Below, in pieces: positions 27,533 through 36,784 of a stretch of 64,000 bases of DNA. The notes below the pieces were generated by a model. It ran no database searches. It saw nothing but the letters and a program-made list of their open reading frames with translations, and had not been told where the DNA came from. The stretch comes from Paenibacillus chibensis (GTDB taxonomy: Bacteria; Bacillota; Bacilli; Paenibacillales; Paenibacillaceae): contig NZ_BIMK01000003.1 in the NCBI RefSeq assembly GCF_004001045.1, forward strand, positions 186,001 through 250,000. Direction: 5' to 3'. How positions within the stretch are numbered: the first letter of the stretch is position 1; each line of letters starts with the position of its first letter. The position numbers were made by a program, and so were the translations under genes.

Positions 27533-27892
27533 TTAAGCGTTGATTTTACCTTTTGCAACAGTAGCGATGGAGTTGAATGCGTTGATGTCATTCACAGCGA
27601 GATCAGCCAGCATTTTGCGGTTGATGTCCACGCCAGCCAGTTTCAAACCGTGCATCAGTTTGTTGTAGGACAATCCGTTCATGCGGGCAGCCGCGTTGAT
27701 ACGAACGATCCACAATCTGCGCAGGTTACGTTTGGTTTGACGACGGTCACGGTATGCATATACCAAAGACTTCATCACTTGTTCGTTAGCTGTTTTAAAA
27801 ATGCGGTGTTTGGAACCGAAATAACCTTTTGCAAGTTTCAATACTTTCTTATGTCTACGACGAACAACGAATCCGCCCTTTACTCTTGCCAT
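27533..27892 (-). CDS. rplT: 50S ribosomal protein L20
   Basis: A 119-residue L20 with the conserved basic N-terminus ([23 protein letters not shown]) and C-terminal domain ([30 protein letters not shown]). It binds 23S rRNA early in assembly. In Bacillus it also represses this operon by binding the leader RNA. Last gene of infC-rpmI-rplT. Confidence 0.98.
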   Translation of the reverse strand: MARVKGGFVVRRRHKKVLKLAKGYFGSKHRIFKTANEQVMKSLVYAYRDRRQTKRNLRRLWIVRINAAARMNGLSYNKLMHGLKLAGVDINRKMLADLAVNDINAFNSIATVAKGKINA

Positions 27893-27923
27893 AATAATAA
27901 ACCTCCCAAAAATGTGTTGTTAA

Positions 27924-28124
27924 CTATTTCAAGTTAGCCAAGCCTTGTTTCAAGCGTCTTACATCCCCCGGAGCCATTTCTGGGTTACCAGCGAGCACGC
28001 GTTTAGCGCGTTTGGATTTGTGGGAAAGCAAATGGTTTCTGTAAGCTTTGTAACGAGTTACTTTACCGGAACCAGTTACTTTGAAGCGGCCTTTCAGGCT
28101 GCTATGTGTTTTCATTTTAGGCAT
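27924..28124 (-). CDS. rpmI: 50S ribosomal protein L35
   Basis: A 66-residue L35 with the usual [22 protein letters not shown] start and the KSKRAKR core. Normal length and normal position between infC and rplT. Confidence 0.98.
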   Translation of the reverse strand: MPKMKTHSSLKGRFKVTGSGKVTRYKAYRNHLLSHKSKRAKRVLAGNPEMAPGDVRRLKQGLANLK

Positions 28125-28142
28125 TGTACTTCCTCCTCAGGA

Positions 28143-28655
28143 CTATTGGGCTTTTGGAGCCAGAATCATAATCATGCTGCGGCCTTCCAATTTCGGTTGG
28201 CGTTCAACTGCGGAAATCTCGGCGACCTCTGCTTTGACGCGTTCCAAAATCTTTTGGCCAATGTTGGCGTGAGTGATCTCACGTCCGCGGAAACGGACGG
28301 AGCATTTCACTTTGTCGCCTTCTTTCAAAAACTTGACGACATTGCGAAGCTTGGTTTGATAATCATGCTCCTCAATGTTAGCTCGGAACCATACTTCTTT
28401 GATATCAACGATTTTCTGATTCTTACGGGCCTCTTTTTCTTTTTTCTGCTGCTCATAGCGGAACTTGCCGTAATCCATGATGCGGCATACCGGTGGTTTC
28501 GCCTGAGGCGCCACATTCACCAAGTCAAGATTCAGGTCCATCGCCATTTGAAGTGCTTCCCGAATCGGTTTGATACCGATCTGTTCGCCTTCCGCGCCGA
28601 CCAAACGAACTTCCTTCGCCCGAATTTCGTCATTAATCATATGATCCTTACTGAT
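28143..28655 (-). CDS. infC: Translation initiation factor IF-3
   Basis: IF-3 of about 170 residues. The N-terminal domain carries INDEIRAKEVRLVGAEGEQ, the linker YEQQKKEKEARKNQK, and the C-terminal domain binds 30S. The frame has an ATG at 28640, but homologues begin earlier with SKDxMVN. Here ISKDHM is encoded just upstream, with ATC at 28655 placed nine bases after GGAGG. A rare ATC/ATT start is typical of infC and lets IF-3 control its own translation, so I start it there. The gene leads the infC-rpmI-rplT operon behind an attenuating leader. Confidence 0.93.
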   Translation of the reverse strand: MSKDHMINDEIRAKEVRLVGAEGEQIGIKPIREALQMAMDLNLDLVNVAPQAKPPVCRIMDYGKFRYEQQKKEKEARKNQKIVDIKEVWFRANIEEHDYQTKLRNVVKFLKEGDKVKCSVRFRGREITHANIGQKILERVKAEVAEISAVERQPKLEGRSMIMILAPKAQ

Positions 28656-28860
28656 AACCGTCCACCTCCATGTTCTTATGGGTGATTCTCAAGAAAAAGC
28701 AAAATTAAAAGGGATACCGGTGTCATCTACCAGCATCCCTATGATCAATTCTTCATGAAATTTCGCATTCATAAATCATCGGACCATGACCCGCCAACCT
28801 TCGTCAGTCAGGTGAGAAGCTGGTGCTTCTGCTTGAAAATCCATTTGTTATTAAAGTACT
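28656..28860 (-). promoter_or_regulatory. infC operon leader (L20-type) with attenuator
   Basis: About 200 bases of leader RNA precede infC. It contains a small hairpin AGAAGCACCAGCTTCT and ends in a terminator (28700-28739) in which GGGATGCTGG pairs with CCGGTATCCC, including G-U pairs, followed by TTTTAATTTT. Position and layout match the L20 leader of Firmicutes, where L20 binding causes termination. Confidence 0.75.
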
Positions 28861-28865
28861 TGAGT

Positions 28866-28895
28866 ATATTACCACGCAAGTCTCGCCCCTGTCAA
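28866..28895 (-). promoter_or_regulatory. infC operon promoter
   Basis: On the minus strand a perfect TTGACA (28895-28890) and TAATAT (28871-28866) are 18 bases apart. It begins only 17 bases beyond the end of the glycosyltransferase gene. Confidence 0.8.
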
Positions 28896-28911
28896 CCTTG
28901 AGCGCCAAAAA

Positions 28912-30150
28912 TTATCCCTGCTTGCTTTGGACTTCCTCCAGGCGTACGACACGAGTATGCTCCGTATGGCTCCATTGCTTGTTGTTCTGCGTAAAGAATG
29001 CGTAGAACGTAATCGGATACCAGGAAATCAGGTAAATCGGGAAGAGGATCAAATACAGATACACCTTCTTGTAAGTCACCTTTTCCAGGAACATGGCTGC
29101 AAGGAACGTAAACACGTTAGCCGCAATAGCTGTGAAGCTGAGCCACACCGGCAGGTATCCGTACAGGTTCGCAATATGCGGACCCTGGAAAAATGTACTG
29201 TCCACCCACATGATCGCAGTCATCAGGAAAGTCAGAAGCACGATATATACGTTCGCTCCATATAAAGCTAGGTCAAGCTTAACCAGGCTGCGTTCCTTGA
29301 TGCTCTGCCAGAGCAGCGGGAAGAAGTAGCGGCGTGCCACCGTAAAGTGTCCCTGCATCCAGCGCAGGCGCTGTCTTGCCGAAGCTTTGAAGGTCAAAGG
29401 CTTCTCGTCGAATACTTTGGCATCGTAATTGAATTTCGGATACACGCCGCGTTTTACGCTGCGCATCGTAAATTCAAGGTCCTCTACCAGGCTGGTCGCT
29501 CCCCAGCCGATTTCCTTCAGCAGATTGGTTTCAAAACACATCCCCGTACCGCCGAGGAAGTTGGCCATGTTCATGTTATGGCGCGAAAGCTGCCACAAAC
29601 GGTTGATGTACCAATACGAAATACCGTAAGCGGCCGTGATCCAGGAATCCTCCGGATTCTTGGTATCGATGTATCCTTGAATAACGCGTGCGCCGGAGCA
29701 CAGATCATCGTTCATTTCCTTCAGGAAGTTGACATCCGCCAGATTGTCCGCGTCGAACATGACGACGGCATCATACTGGCGAGGCATTGCCCAGAGCTCT
29801 TTGAGCATCCATTCGATGGCATAGCCTTTGCCGCGAAGATTGTTGTTCGTGCGGACACAGGCATTCATGCCGTGCTCCCGGACGATCTTCGCCGTATTGT
29901 CCGTACAGTTGTCGCAGATGACGAAAACGTCATACAGCTCCTTCGGATAGTCCAGCTGCTTCAGGTTCTCCATCAGCGCGCCTACGACCTGCTCCTCGTT
30001 ATGAGCGGCCACCAGCACGGCAAAGGATTTTGTTGCCGAGTAATGCCGTTTCTTCTTTTTCCTGTACAGACCCAATATTGAGAACACAAACTGGTATACA
30101 CCGATCGCGGCAAGAAGAACCTGCAACGCGATAAAAATGGCGTCTATCAT
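28912..30150 (-). CDS. Membrane glycosyltransferase, family 2
   Basis: A 412-residue processive-type GT2 enzyme. One N-terminal helix (about 1-25) precedes the GT-A domain with VAAHNEEQVV, the metal motif FDADNLADV, the EDLEF acceptor loop and the RQRLRWMQGH (QxxRW-like) motif. Three or four C-terminal helices follow. This layout is shared with hyaluronan, PNAG and cellulose synthase relatives that extrude polysaccharide. The polymer cannot be told. The ATG follows AAGGGGGG. It is a single gene with a long upstream gap. Confidence 0.9.
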   Translation of the reverse strand: MIDAIFIALQVLLAAIGVYQFVFSILGLYRKKKKRHYSATKSFAVLVAAHNEEQVVGALMENLKQLDYPKELYDVFVICDNCTDNTAKIVREHGMNACVRTNNNLRGKGYAIEWMLKELWAMPRQYDAVVMFDADNLADVNFLKEMNDDLCSGARVIQGYIDTKNPEDSWITAAYGISYWYINRLWQLSRHNMNMANFLGGTGMCFETNLLKEIGWGATSLVEDLEFTMRSVKRGVYPKFNYDAKVFDEKPLTFKASARQRLRWMQGHFTVARRYFFPLLWQSIKERSLVKLDLALYGANVYIVLLTFLMTAIMWVDSTFFQGPHIANLYGYLPVWLSFTAIAANVFTFLAAMFLEKVTYKKVYLYLILFPIYLISWYPITFYAFFTQNNKQWSHTEHTRVVRLEEVQSKQG

Positions 30151-30768
30151 GATTCTCAGAACCCCCCTTTTTTACCCCTCATAATCGATTTTTCTCTCTG
30201 TAGATTACGGATTCTTTTTTACGGTTCTTTTTTCTATGACCCTTAGACCCTTGGCATTCGAATTTTTCATTTTTCCGTATGTCTTCGAACGACATATCGA
30301 TTTTCCACGGTTTTCAGCTTTTTGTCAAAAGCTCAATAACTGCCCCTGTTCCTAAAAAGCGGAATAGAAGCGTTATCCTGACCGTCTGACACACATCAAG
30401 CTTATATTCATGACCGTTAGTTCTTATTTTCAGCTATTTACCGTTATTTTATTTCTTTAGTCCCCCCTTTTTTTAATCATCAATCCAGTTCTGAATCCCA
30501 TCATAACCTTATTCCATATTTATAAACGAGATAAGTCCACGAAAAGTTGAGGTCAAGCCAGGTTTTGTTTACGGTTAAAAAACGCGCATAGACGCATCTT
30601 ATTCAAAAGAAGGCTTGCTTGAATCGATCCGGCAAGATAGAAAACCCTTCTTCGAATTTTATACTTTCTCATCTTTTAAACGCACGGTCGCTGTTTGAAT
30701 CATTGTAAAGGTTCTGTAAAGTGAAGTCAAAATTACCCCTCTTCTACCCGGAATACAGGACTTTCGCC
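30151..30768. other. Long non-coding gap
   Basis: About 720 bases without a credible gene separate divergent genes. The stretch is AT-rich. On the minus strand a consensus -35 TTGACA (30328-30323) has only a weak -10 (GAAAAT) at 17 bases, a possible promoter for the glycosyltransferase gene. I see no strong hairpin, repeat or known RNA. A small RNA cannot be excluded by eye. Confidence 0.35.
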
Positions 30769-30797
30769 TTGAAAAAGACTCCGATAGAAAATATGAT
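30769..30797 (+). promoter_or_regulatory. Promoter of the PAP2 gene
   Basis: TTGAAA (30769-30774) and TATGAT (30792-30797) are 17 bases apart, about 75 bases upstream of the PAP2 phosphatase start. Confidence 0.65.
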
Positions 30798-30873
30798 TAA
30801 TTGAAAGTGGAAGGTTCCTTAAGCCGCCGCAAGACAAATACAGCCTTGAGAAAGGCATAATCGGGGGAATGGA

Positions 30874-31401
30874 ATGAGACGTTTGCTCATGGGATTCATG
30901 CGGATCGACAGGAAGCTGTTTAAGTATATTAACGGACGTCTCCATAATCGTTTTCTTAATTTTTGGCTCTATTATTTAACCCACCTGGGCGGCGCCACCT
31001 TCGCGATTGCCGCAAGCGTGCTGATCTGGTACTTCGGCTCCCCTTCGTGGAGCAAGTCCGGCGCGCAGGCTGCCGTATCGCTGGCTGTAAGCCATGTGCC
31101 GGTCGCTGCCGCCAAAAAGCTGTATCCTAGGCTTCGCCCCCATCTGGCATTGCCGGGAACGCGTACGTTCCGCAATCCGCTTAAAGATCATTCTTTTCCG
31201 TCCGGTCATACGACGGCCGCCTTTTCTGTGGCCATCCCGCTGATCCTGGGGCATCCGGAATGGATCTATCTGTTCCTGCCTCTGAGCCTTTTGGTAGGGT
31301 TTTCCCGGATCTATCTGGGCCTTCATTACCCCTCAGATGTTCTCGCGGGTGCGATCATCAGCACATCCGTAGCCGCAGTAACAGTTGCATTGTGGCCCTA
31401 A
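30874..31401 (+). CDS. PAP2-family membrane phosphatase
   Basis: A 175-residue membrane phosphatase with the three PAP2 motifs: KLYPRLRP (C1, about 73-80), PSGH (C2, about 109) and SRIYLGLHYPSD (C3, about 145-156). About five helices are expected. Family members remove phosphate from undecaprenyl pyrophosphate, phosphatidic acid or phosphatidylglycerol phosphate on the outer side of the membrane. A GGGGGA site precedes the ATG. The next gene encodes a glycolipid-type glycosyltransferase, so lipid metabolism is a reasonable setting. Confidence 0.92.
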   Translation: MRRLLMGFMRIDRKLFKYINGRLHNRFLNFWLYYLTHLGGATFAIAASVLIWYFGSPSWSKSGAQAAVSLAVSHVPVAAAKKLYPRLRPHLALPGTRTFRNPLKDHSFPSGHTTAAFSVAIPLILGHPEWIYLFLPLSLLVGFSRIYLGLHYPSDVLAGAIISTSVAAVTVALWP

Positions 31402-31453
31402 AGTCGATTATGTTGGGTATAAGGAAAAACATGCAGGAACAGGTGAATTGAGA

Positions 31454-32587
31454 GTGATAAAAAAAAGAGTATTGTTATTATCTGAAGGCTTCGGTGCTGG
31501 ACATACTCGAGCTGCGTACGCACTCTCAAGCAGTCTACGCAAACTCTCACCGAATGTTCAGACGAAAGTCCTTGAACTTGGAAGTTTTTTGAACCCGAAG
31601 GTTGCGCCTTTAATCATTACAGCATATAAAAAGACCGTGCTTTCCCAGCCTAGGCTGGTCGGCATGATGTACCGCCATCAATATAACAAGTCGCTGAACC
31701 GGTTTACGACGCTCGCGCTGCACCGCATCTTTTATACGCACACGAAAAATGTCGTCAATCAGCTCAGGCCGGATATTGTCGTATGTACGCATCCGATCCC
31801 GAGCGCCGTCATTTCCCGCCTGAAGCGTCTCGGCGAAAAAATTCTGCTGTGCACGGTCATCACCGATTACGACGCCCATGGAACATGGATCAGTCCCGAG
31901 GTCGACCGATATCTCGTCTCCACCCAAGAGGTGCGTAACAAGATGATTCATCAAGGGGTGCCCCCAACGCGCATCAAGGTAACAGGCATTCCGGTCCACC
32001 CCAGCTTTTGGGAGCATCCTGAAAAAGAGGAAATCCTGTCGAAATTTCAGCTGAAGGATATGCCTACCGTCATGGTCATGGGCGGCGGCTGGGGCATCAT
32101 GAGCGATGAGGTCATCAACGACTTTTTGACAAGATGGAGAGATGATGTCCAATTTCTTTTCTGTCTCGGAAACAATGAGAAGGCGCTGAAGAAGCTGGAG
32201 CTCGACCCCCGCTATAACCATCCCAACATCCGTCTCATCGGCTTTACGCTTGAAGTGGATAAGCTGATGGAGGTATCGGATCTGCTGGTCACCAAACCCG
32301 GCGGAATGACCTGCACCGAGGGGCTCTCCAAAGGGATTCCCATGCTCTTTCATCATCCCCTCCCGGGTCAGGAGGAAGAGAACTGCCATTATTTCACGGC
32401 ACAGGGTTTGGGCGAGCCCATTTCTTCGCTGGAAGTCATCGTGAAATGGATGAACAAGCTCACCCATGAGCTCGACGCCATCCGCGCGCGCAGGGAAGAG
32501 CAGCTGAAAGGCATTGCCCGCTACCGTCCGCTGGAAAGCGCGCAGAGCATCATCGATATGCTGGAATCAAAGAAGGTGCCTTCGTAG
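31454..32587 (+). CDS. MGDG synthase/UgtP-like glycosyltransferase
   Basis: A GT28-like transferase of about 377 residues. The N-terminal MGDG-synthase domain has LLSEGFGAGHTRAA. The C-terminal sugar-nucleotide site has TKPGGMTCTEGLSKGIPMLF and the HPLPGQEEEN motif. The family adds glucose or galactose to diacylglycerol at the inner membrane face, supplying glycolipid and lipoteichoic acid anchors. The frame is open from 31385, overlapping the PAP2 stop. I prefer GTG at 31454 because AGGTG lies eight bases upstream and homology begins there. Probably cotranscribed with the PAP2 gene. Confidence 0.88.
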   Translation: MIKKRVLLLSEGFGAGHTRAAYALSSSLRKLSPNVQTKVLELGSFLNPKVAPLIITAYKKTVLSQPRLVGMMYRHQYNKSLNRFTTLALHRIFYTHTKNVVNQLRPDIVVCTHPIPSAVISRLKRLGEKILLCTVITDYDAHGTWISPEVDRYLVSTQEVRNKMIHQGVPPTRIKVTGIPVHPSFWEHPEKEEILSKFQLKDMPTVMVMGGGWGIMSDEVINDFLTRWRDDVQFLFCLGNNEKALKKLELDPRYNHPNIRLIGFTLEVDKLMEVSDLLVTKPGGMTCTEGLSKGIPMLFHHPLPGQEEENCHYFTAQGLGEPISSLEVIVKWMNKLTHELDAIRARREEQLKGIARYRPLESAQSIIDMLESKKVPS

Positions 32588-32604
32588 GAAGGCACCTTCT
32601 TTTT
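32571..32604 (+). terminator. Terminator of the PAP2-glycosyltransferase unit
   Basis: AGAAGGTGCCTTC and GGAAGGCACCTTCT form a strong stem that includes the stop codon of the upstream gene and is followed by TTTTT. Confidence 0.88.
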
Positions 32605-32642
32605 CATGTTTATGTTCGCGATGAATTTCTTTACTGGTTGAA

Positions 32643-33401
32643 TTACGCTTCGTCCTCTGCAGCCGACTCCGGCTTCTGCGGCTTCTCCTGCAGGCGGTAG
32701 TTGTCGAGCCGGTGCTCCTGGTAACGCCGCAGCGCCTCATCCCCCACAATTGCCTCGCAGCGGTGAATGTTCACGCCCTGTCCGAAAAACTTCGTTTCGT
32801 ATTCGGTCATGACATGCTCCTCATTCGCGCCCTCCCGGTGAAGGCTCAGCGAAATGTTCGTCATCTGCAGACCGTAGTCCGCAAAGGCATTTAGCGAGAA
32901 TTCAAACAGCGTCTGTGAGTCGGTCTTCAAATGAATTTCCCCGTTGGCATTCAGCAAAGTGCGGTATTTCTCCAAAAAACGAGGATGTGTCAAACGGCGG
33001 CGCGCATGCTTGGCTTTGGGCCAAGGATCACTGAAATTCAGAAAAATCCGCTCGATTTCGCCTTCAGCAAACACTTCTTCCAAAAACTCGACATTGGCCA
33101 AAGCAAGGCGCAAATTCGGCGGAACTTCGACATTCCGCTCAGACCAGGCCAACCGCGCCTTCTCGCTCGCCCGGCGAAGAAGCTCGTCATACATATCGAT
33201 GCCTATAAAATTAATATCCGGGTTCCGGAAGCTCATCTGGCTGATAAACTGTCCCTTGCCCATGCCAAGCTCCACATAAATCGGATGATCATTGCCAAAA
33301 AGCGTGTGCCACTTTCCTTTATACGACCGGGGATCGAGAACAACGAAGCCTTCCTGCTCCTCGAGATTCTCCCGGATTCCTTTTCTGCCGCGTAAACGCA
33401 T
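32643..33401 (-). CDS. trmB: tRNA (guanine-46-N7)-methyltransferase
   Basis: A 252-residue SAM-dependent methyltransferase of the TrmB family. The SAM loop VELGMGKGQFIS is at about residue 48, the IGIDMYDELL strand follows, and NFSDPWPKAKHARRRLTHPRFL (about 130-150) is the family hallmark. The acidic, Ser/Pro/Glu-rich tail of about 15 residues is unusual but not rare. It methylates G46 in the tRNA variable loop. Confidence 0.96.
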   Translation of the reverse strand: MRLRGRKGIRENLEEQEGFVVLDPRSYKGKWHTLFGNDHPIYVELGMGKGQFISQMSFRNPDINFIGIDMYDELLRRASEKARLAWSERNVEVPPNLRLALANVEFLEEVFAEGEIERIFLNFSDPWPKAKHARRRLTHPRFLEKYRTLLNANGEIHLKTDSQTLFEFSLNAFADYGLQMTNISLSLHREGANEEHVMTEYETKFFGQGVNIHRCEAIVGDEALRRYQEHRLDNYRLQEKPQKPESAAEDEA

Positions 33402-33647
33402 GTTATACCTCCGCTTTCATACTGAACTGTCCGGCATCCGCTTCAGGCATGCCCGCTGCGGACGGCTACTGCAATATTGTGCCGAAGATACGGACAAATG
33501 TAAAGAGCGCGAGCAGAAGAAATTGCATTCGAAGCGATCTTTTCCCCCGAATAAAAGAAAAAGAATCCCGGCCTCCCTGCAAACAGAGGGGCGCAGAATT
33601 CCTTTTCCAAATCTATTTGGAATTGGGGTCCAACGATTTCATTGTTG

Positions 33648-33845
33648 TTAGTCTAACCTATCTTGATACTGAAAATCAAATGTCTTTTCGAACGCTTTGC
33701 GAATTTTTCGGCGGGCTTCTGCCGTAACCTCCGGATTCCCGTTAAATTTAACGCCCGTCAAGGCAAGCGCTTCTTCCGGAGTCAATTCCACAGCGATCTT
33801 GCCCTTCCCTGATGCCTCTGCGGTTAAAGAATTCATCATTATCAC
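33648..33845 (-). CDS. Small conserved protein of unknown function
   Basis: A 65-residue soluble, charged protein that I do not recognise. It has no membrane segment or Cys. The core VELTPEEALALTGVKFNGNPEVTAEARRKIRKAFEK suggests a helical fold. Several ATGs occur at the start (MIMMNS); GAGGTG just upstream supports one of the last two. It is a single gene between trmB and mnmL. Confidence 0.6.
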   Translation of the reverse strand: MIMMNSLTAEASGKGKIAVELTPEEALALTGVKFNGNPEVTAEARRKIRKAFEKTFDFQYQDRLD

Positions 33846-34036
33846 CTCACGGATAATATGGTAGCCGGAACGTCATGCTTTTATGAATTCTGCTATATTC
33901 TTACCCAAGATGAAAGCGTTTGACGCTACTTTAAAGATAACATTTCATGTAAGTTATTTCAATAAAGCATATGCCCGTTTTATGCTCAAAATGACTCGTT
34001 CTTTCGCCTTTCATACCCTTTGCCGATTTTTTTTGC

Positions 34037-34042
34037 TACAAT
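34037..34042 (+). promoter_or_regulatory. Extended -10 upstream of mnmL
   Basis: TGCTACAAT is an extended -10 element about 65 bases upstream of the mnmL ATG. No good -35 is visible, which is usual for extended -10 promoters. The rest of the 33846-34106 gap is AT-rich with nothing else recognised. Confidence 0.45.
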
Positions 34043-34106
34043 AGAGCAAGCGTAAAAACACTACCGGTTATCAACCTTGCTGATCTATACAAAGGAGCAC
34101 CTTGGA

Positions 34107-35060
34107 ATGAACCTACCAACGGCTGAATCTCCGCGCTTGTGGGGAGACAAAAGATTTCATACCTGGAATTACGAAATGCGCGGCGAGTTTAACGAAAAAG
34201 TATTTAAAGTTATGCTCGACGCAGGCTTTACTTGTCCAAACCGCGACGGCACGATCGCCAGAGGCGGCTGCACCTTCTGCAGTGCCAGAGGGTCGGGCGA
34301 CTTTGCCGGCAAACGGCGCGATGACCTCGTCACCCAGTTTGGCGATATCCGGGACAAGCAGCATCTGAAATGGCCGAGCGCCAAATACATCGGCTATTTT
34401 CAAGCCTATACCAACACCTATGCTCCGGTGGAAGTCCTGCGGGAGTATTACGAGACCATTCTGGAGCAGCCCGGCGTTGTCGGCTTATCGATTGCGACCC
34501 GTCCGGATTGCCTGCCGGACGATGTCATCGAATATTTGGCAGAACTGAACGAAAGAACCTATCTGTGGGTCGAAATGGGGCTGCAGACGGTTCACGACTC
34601 GACCTCCGAACTGATTAACCGCGCCCATGATACCCAGTGCTTTGTCGATGCGGTCGAGAAGCTCCGCAAACGGGGCATCCGGGTATGCGCGCATATCATC
34701 TACGGTCTGCCGCAGGAGACCCATGAAATGATGCTGGACACCGGGCGCGCCGTCGCGCACATGGATGTTCAGGGCATTAAAATTCACCTGCTGCATCTGA
34801 TGAAAGGAACGCCGATGGTGCGGCAATACGAAGCCGGCCTGCTGCGCTTCCTCGAGCAGGACGAATACATCAAGCTGATAGCCGATACGCTGGAAATGCT
34901 GCCGCCGGATATGATTGTACACCGGCTCACCGGCGACGCCCCGCGCAAGCTTCTCATCGGCCCGACATGGAGCCTTAAGAAGTGGGAAGTGCTGAATGGC
35001 ATTGATGCGGAGCTGAGAACACGGGATTCCTGGCAAGGCAAGTATTGGAGGGAAGCGTAA
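34107..35060 (+). CDS. mnmL: Radical SAM protein, YtqA/MnmL type
   Basis: A radical SAM enzyme of about 317 residues (TIGR01212 family). The cluster Cys residues occur in CPNRDGTIARGGCTFC, the family's unusual wide spacing. Start ATG 34107 has AAAGGAG nine bases upstream. In Bacillus subtilis YtqA (MnmL) works with YtqB (MnmM) in the last steps of mnm5s2U synthesis at tRNA position 34. Here the two genes are one base apart, as in Bacillus. Function is assigned from family and context. Confidence 0.88.
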   Translation: MNLPTAESPRLWGDKRFHTWNYEMRGEFNEKVFKVMLDAGFTCPNRDGTIARGGCTFCSARGSGDFAGKRRDDLVTQFGDIRDKQHLKWPSAKYIGYFQAYTNTYAPVEVLREYYETILEQPGVVGLSIATRPDCLPDDVIEYLAELNERTYLWVEMGLQTVHDSTSELINRAHDTQCFVDAVEKLRKRGIRVCAHIIYGLPQETHEMMLDTGRAVAHMDVQGIKIHLLHLMKGTPMVRQYEAGLLRFLEQDEYIKLIADTLEMLPPDMIVHRLTGDAPRKLLIGPTWSLKKWEVLNGIDAELRTRDSWQGKYWREA

Positions 35061-35061
35061 C

Positions 35062-35646
35062 ATGGGCTTTCTTTCGGTACTGAGCTTCGCGCACAAGGAG
35101 ATCGAAGGCCGTCTCCGGCCGGGGGATGCCGCCATTGACGCAACCGTAGGTACGGGTGCCGACACGGTCTTTCTAGCCAAAGCGGTTGGCGCCAAAGGAC
35201 GGGTCTACGGCTTCGACATTCAGGAGCAGGCGCTGGCGCTTACCGAGCAGCGCATCTCCCGGGAGCCGGCTGGCAGCCTGGCTCCTGTTACGCTCTTTCT
35301 CGCCAGCCATGGCTTGATGAAGGAATGCCTTCCGCCGGAGGAACACGGAAGCGTGGGCGCCGTGATGTTCAATCTCGGCTATTTGCCGTCGCAGGATGCC
35401 GACAAACAGATTATTACGGAGACCGGCAGCACCCTTCAGGCACTTGAAGCGGCACTTACGCTGCTTCGTCCGAAAGGAATCATCACAGCCGTGCTTTATC
35501 CGGGACATCCCGGCGGAGAAGCGGAAGCTGCGGCTGTGACGGCTTGGGCTTCAAGCCTCCCGCAGGAGATTTGCCAAAGTATCGTATACCGGCAGCTTCA
35601 GCGCAGCGATGCGCCCTACGCCATCGCGATTGAGAAAAAACGGTAA
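35062..35646 (+). CDS. mnmM: tRNA wobble-uridine methyltransferase, YtqB/MnmM type
   Basis: A 194-residue class I SAM methyltransferase. The SAM-binding loop AIDATVGTGADTVFLA is at about 23-38, followed by VYGFDIQEQALALT. The VMFNLGYLPS segment (about 96-105) holds the NLGYLPG-like motif of the family. YtqB/MnmM methylates 5-aminomethyl-2-thiouridine in tRNA to mnm5s2U. The start lies one base after the mnmL stop, so the pair is coupled. Confidence 0.9.
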   Translation: MGFLSVLSFAHKEIEGRLRPGDAAIDATVGTGADTVFLAKAVGAKGRVYGFDIQEQALALTEQRISREPAGSLAPVTLFLASHGLMKECLPPEEHGSVGAVMFNLGYLPSQDADKQIITETGSTLQALEAALTLLRPKGIITAVLYPGHPGGEAEAAAVTAWASSLPQEICQSIVYRQLQRSDAPYAIAIEKKR

Positions 35647-35743
35647 ACCGCAGTGCCACATCCATCATGTGCACCTCAACATATACAGAATACGCGGTTT
35701 GATTCATCCATCAGATTATTGACTATGAAAGGAAGATGCAGCT

Positions 35744-36715
35744 ATGACACAACCTTATCCACTGTTATTCCAACCTGAATTCAAGGAACGCGTTTGGGGC
35801 GGCCGCGCCCTCGAGCAGTTTGGTCTCACCCCTCCGGAGGGATATATTGGCGAAGGCTGGATGATCGCCGATCATCCGAACGGCACCACCACCGTCGTTA
35901 ATGGCGAGCTTGCCGGGCAGGGACTGGATCAAATCCGCGAGCAGCTCGGTAAGGAATGGTTCGGCAGCAAGGGGTTCTCGGAGAAAAATGGCCGCTTCCC
36001 GCTGCTGATCAAGCTGCTGGACTGCAATGATAATCTGTCCGTTCAGGTACACCCGACGGACGACTATGAAGGGCTTCCCAAGGGAGAGCTCGGTAAAACC
36101 GAAATGTGGTATGTGCTTGACGCCAAGCCGGGAGCCAAAATCATTTACGGCCTGAAGGACGGCGTGACCCGTGAAAGCATGAAAGAAGCACTGGAAAACG
36201 GAACCGTGATGGACACGCTGCGCGAGGTATCCGTGGAAGCCGGTGATACCTTCTACATTCCAGCCGGCACGGTCCACGCCCTGTGTGCCGGCGTCGTGGT
36301 CGCGGAAATCCAGCAAAACTCGGATACGACTTACCGTATTTACGATTACGACCGTCCAGGCCTCGACGGCAAGCCGCGTGAGCTGCATATCGAGGATTCC
36401 TTGAATGTGACCGCCTTTGACGGCTCCGGCGCGACGACGATGAAGACGGATGGGCTTGCCGCCGGCCAGTGGCTGCAGCTCGCCAAGTCCCCTTACTTTA
36501 TTGTGGAAAAAGGAATCGTAGACGGGGCATGGAATCTCGCCACAACGTCTGAAAGCTTTACTATCCTTGTCATTTGCGAAGGCAGCGGAACGATGAGCTG
36601 GAATAGCGGATCCATGGAATACAAAGCGGGGCAGTGCTTCCTTCTGCCTGCCAACCTCGGTTCGTATACGCTGGAGGGCCAGGCTACCGTACTTCGTTCA
36701 TATTTGCCGGAATAA
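35744..36715 (+). CDS. manA: Mannose-6-phosphate isomerase, class I
   Basis: A 323-residue zinc-dependent cupin that interconverts mannose-6-phosphate and fructose-6-phosphate. Zinc ligands are visible in LSVQVHPTDDY (about 97-107), KTEMWYVL and the IPAGTVHALCAG segment (about 170-181). NSDTTYRIYDYDRPG is typical of Bacillus ManA/Pmi. AAAGGAAG precedes the ATG. The setting gives no sign of a mannose operon. Confidence 0.93.
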   Translation: MTQPYPLLFQPEFKERVWGGRALEQFGLTPPEGYIGEGWMIADHPNGTTTVVNGELAGQGLDQIREQLGKEWFGSKGFSEKNGRFPLLIKLLDCNDNLSVQVHPTDDYEGLPKGELGKTEMWYVLDAKPGAKIIYGLKDGVTRESMKEALENGTVMDTLREVSVEAGDTFYIPAGTVHALCAGVVVAEIQQNSDTTYRIYDYDRPGLDGKPRELHIEDSLNVTAFDGSGATTMKTDGLAAGQWLQLAKSPYFIVEKGIVDGAWNLATTSESFTILVICEGSGTMSWNSGSMEYKAGQCFLLPANLGSYTLEGQATVLRSYLPE

Positions 36716-36784
36716 AGCGATCGTTCTAAGGGGATGAAGCGCATAGAATACATCAGATGGCTGGATTGAACGCTGAAGGAGTGA

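Noticed and set aside
33449..33727. A 92-residue plus-strand frame between trmB and the small gene
   Set aside because: No ribosome site, no plausible composition, and it overlaps the small gene at 33648 on the other strand.
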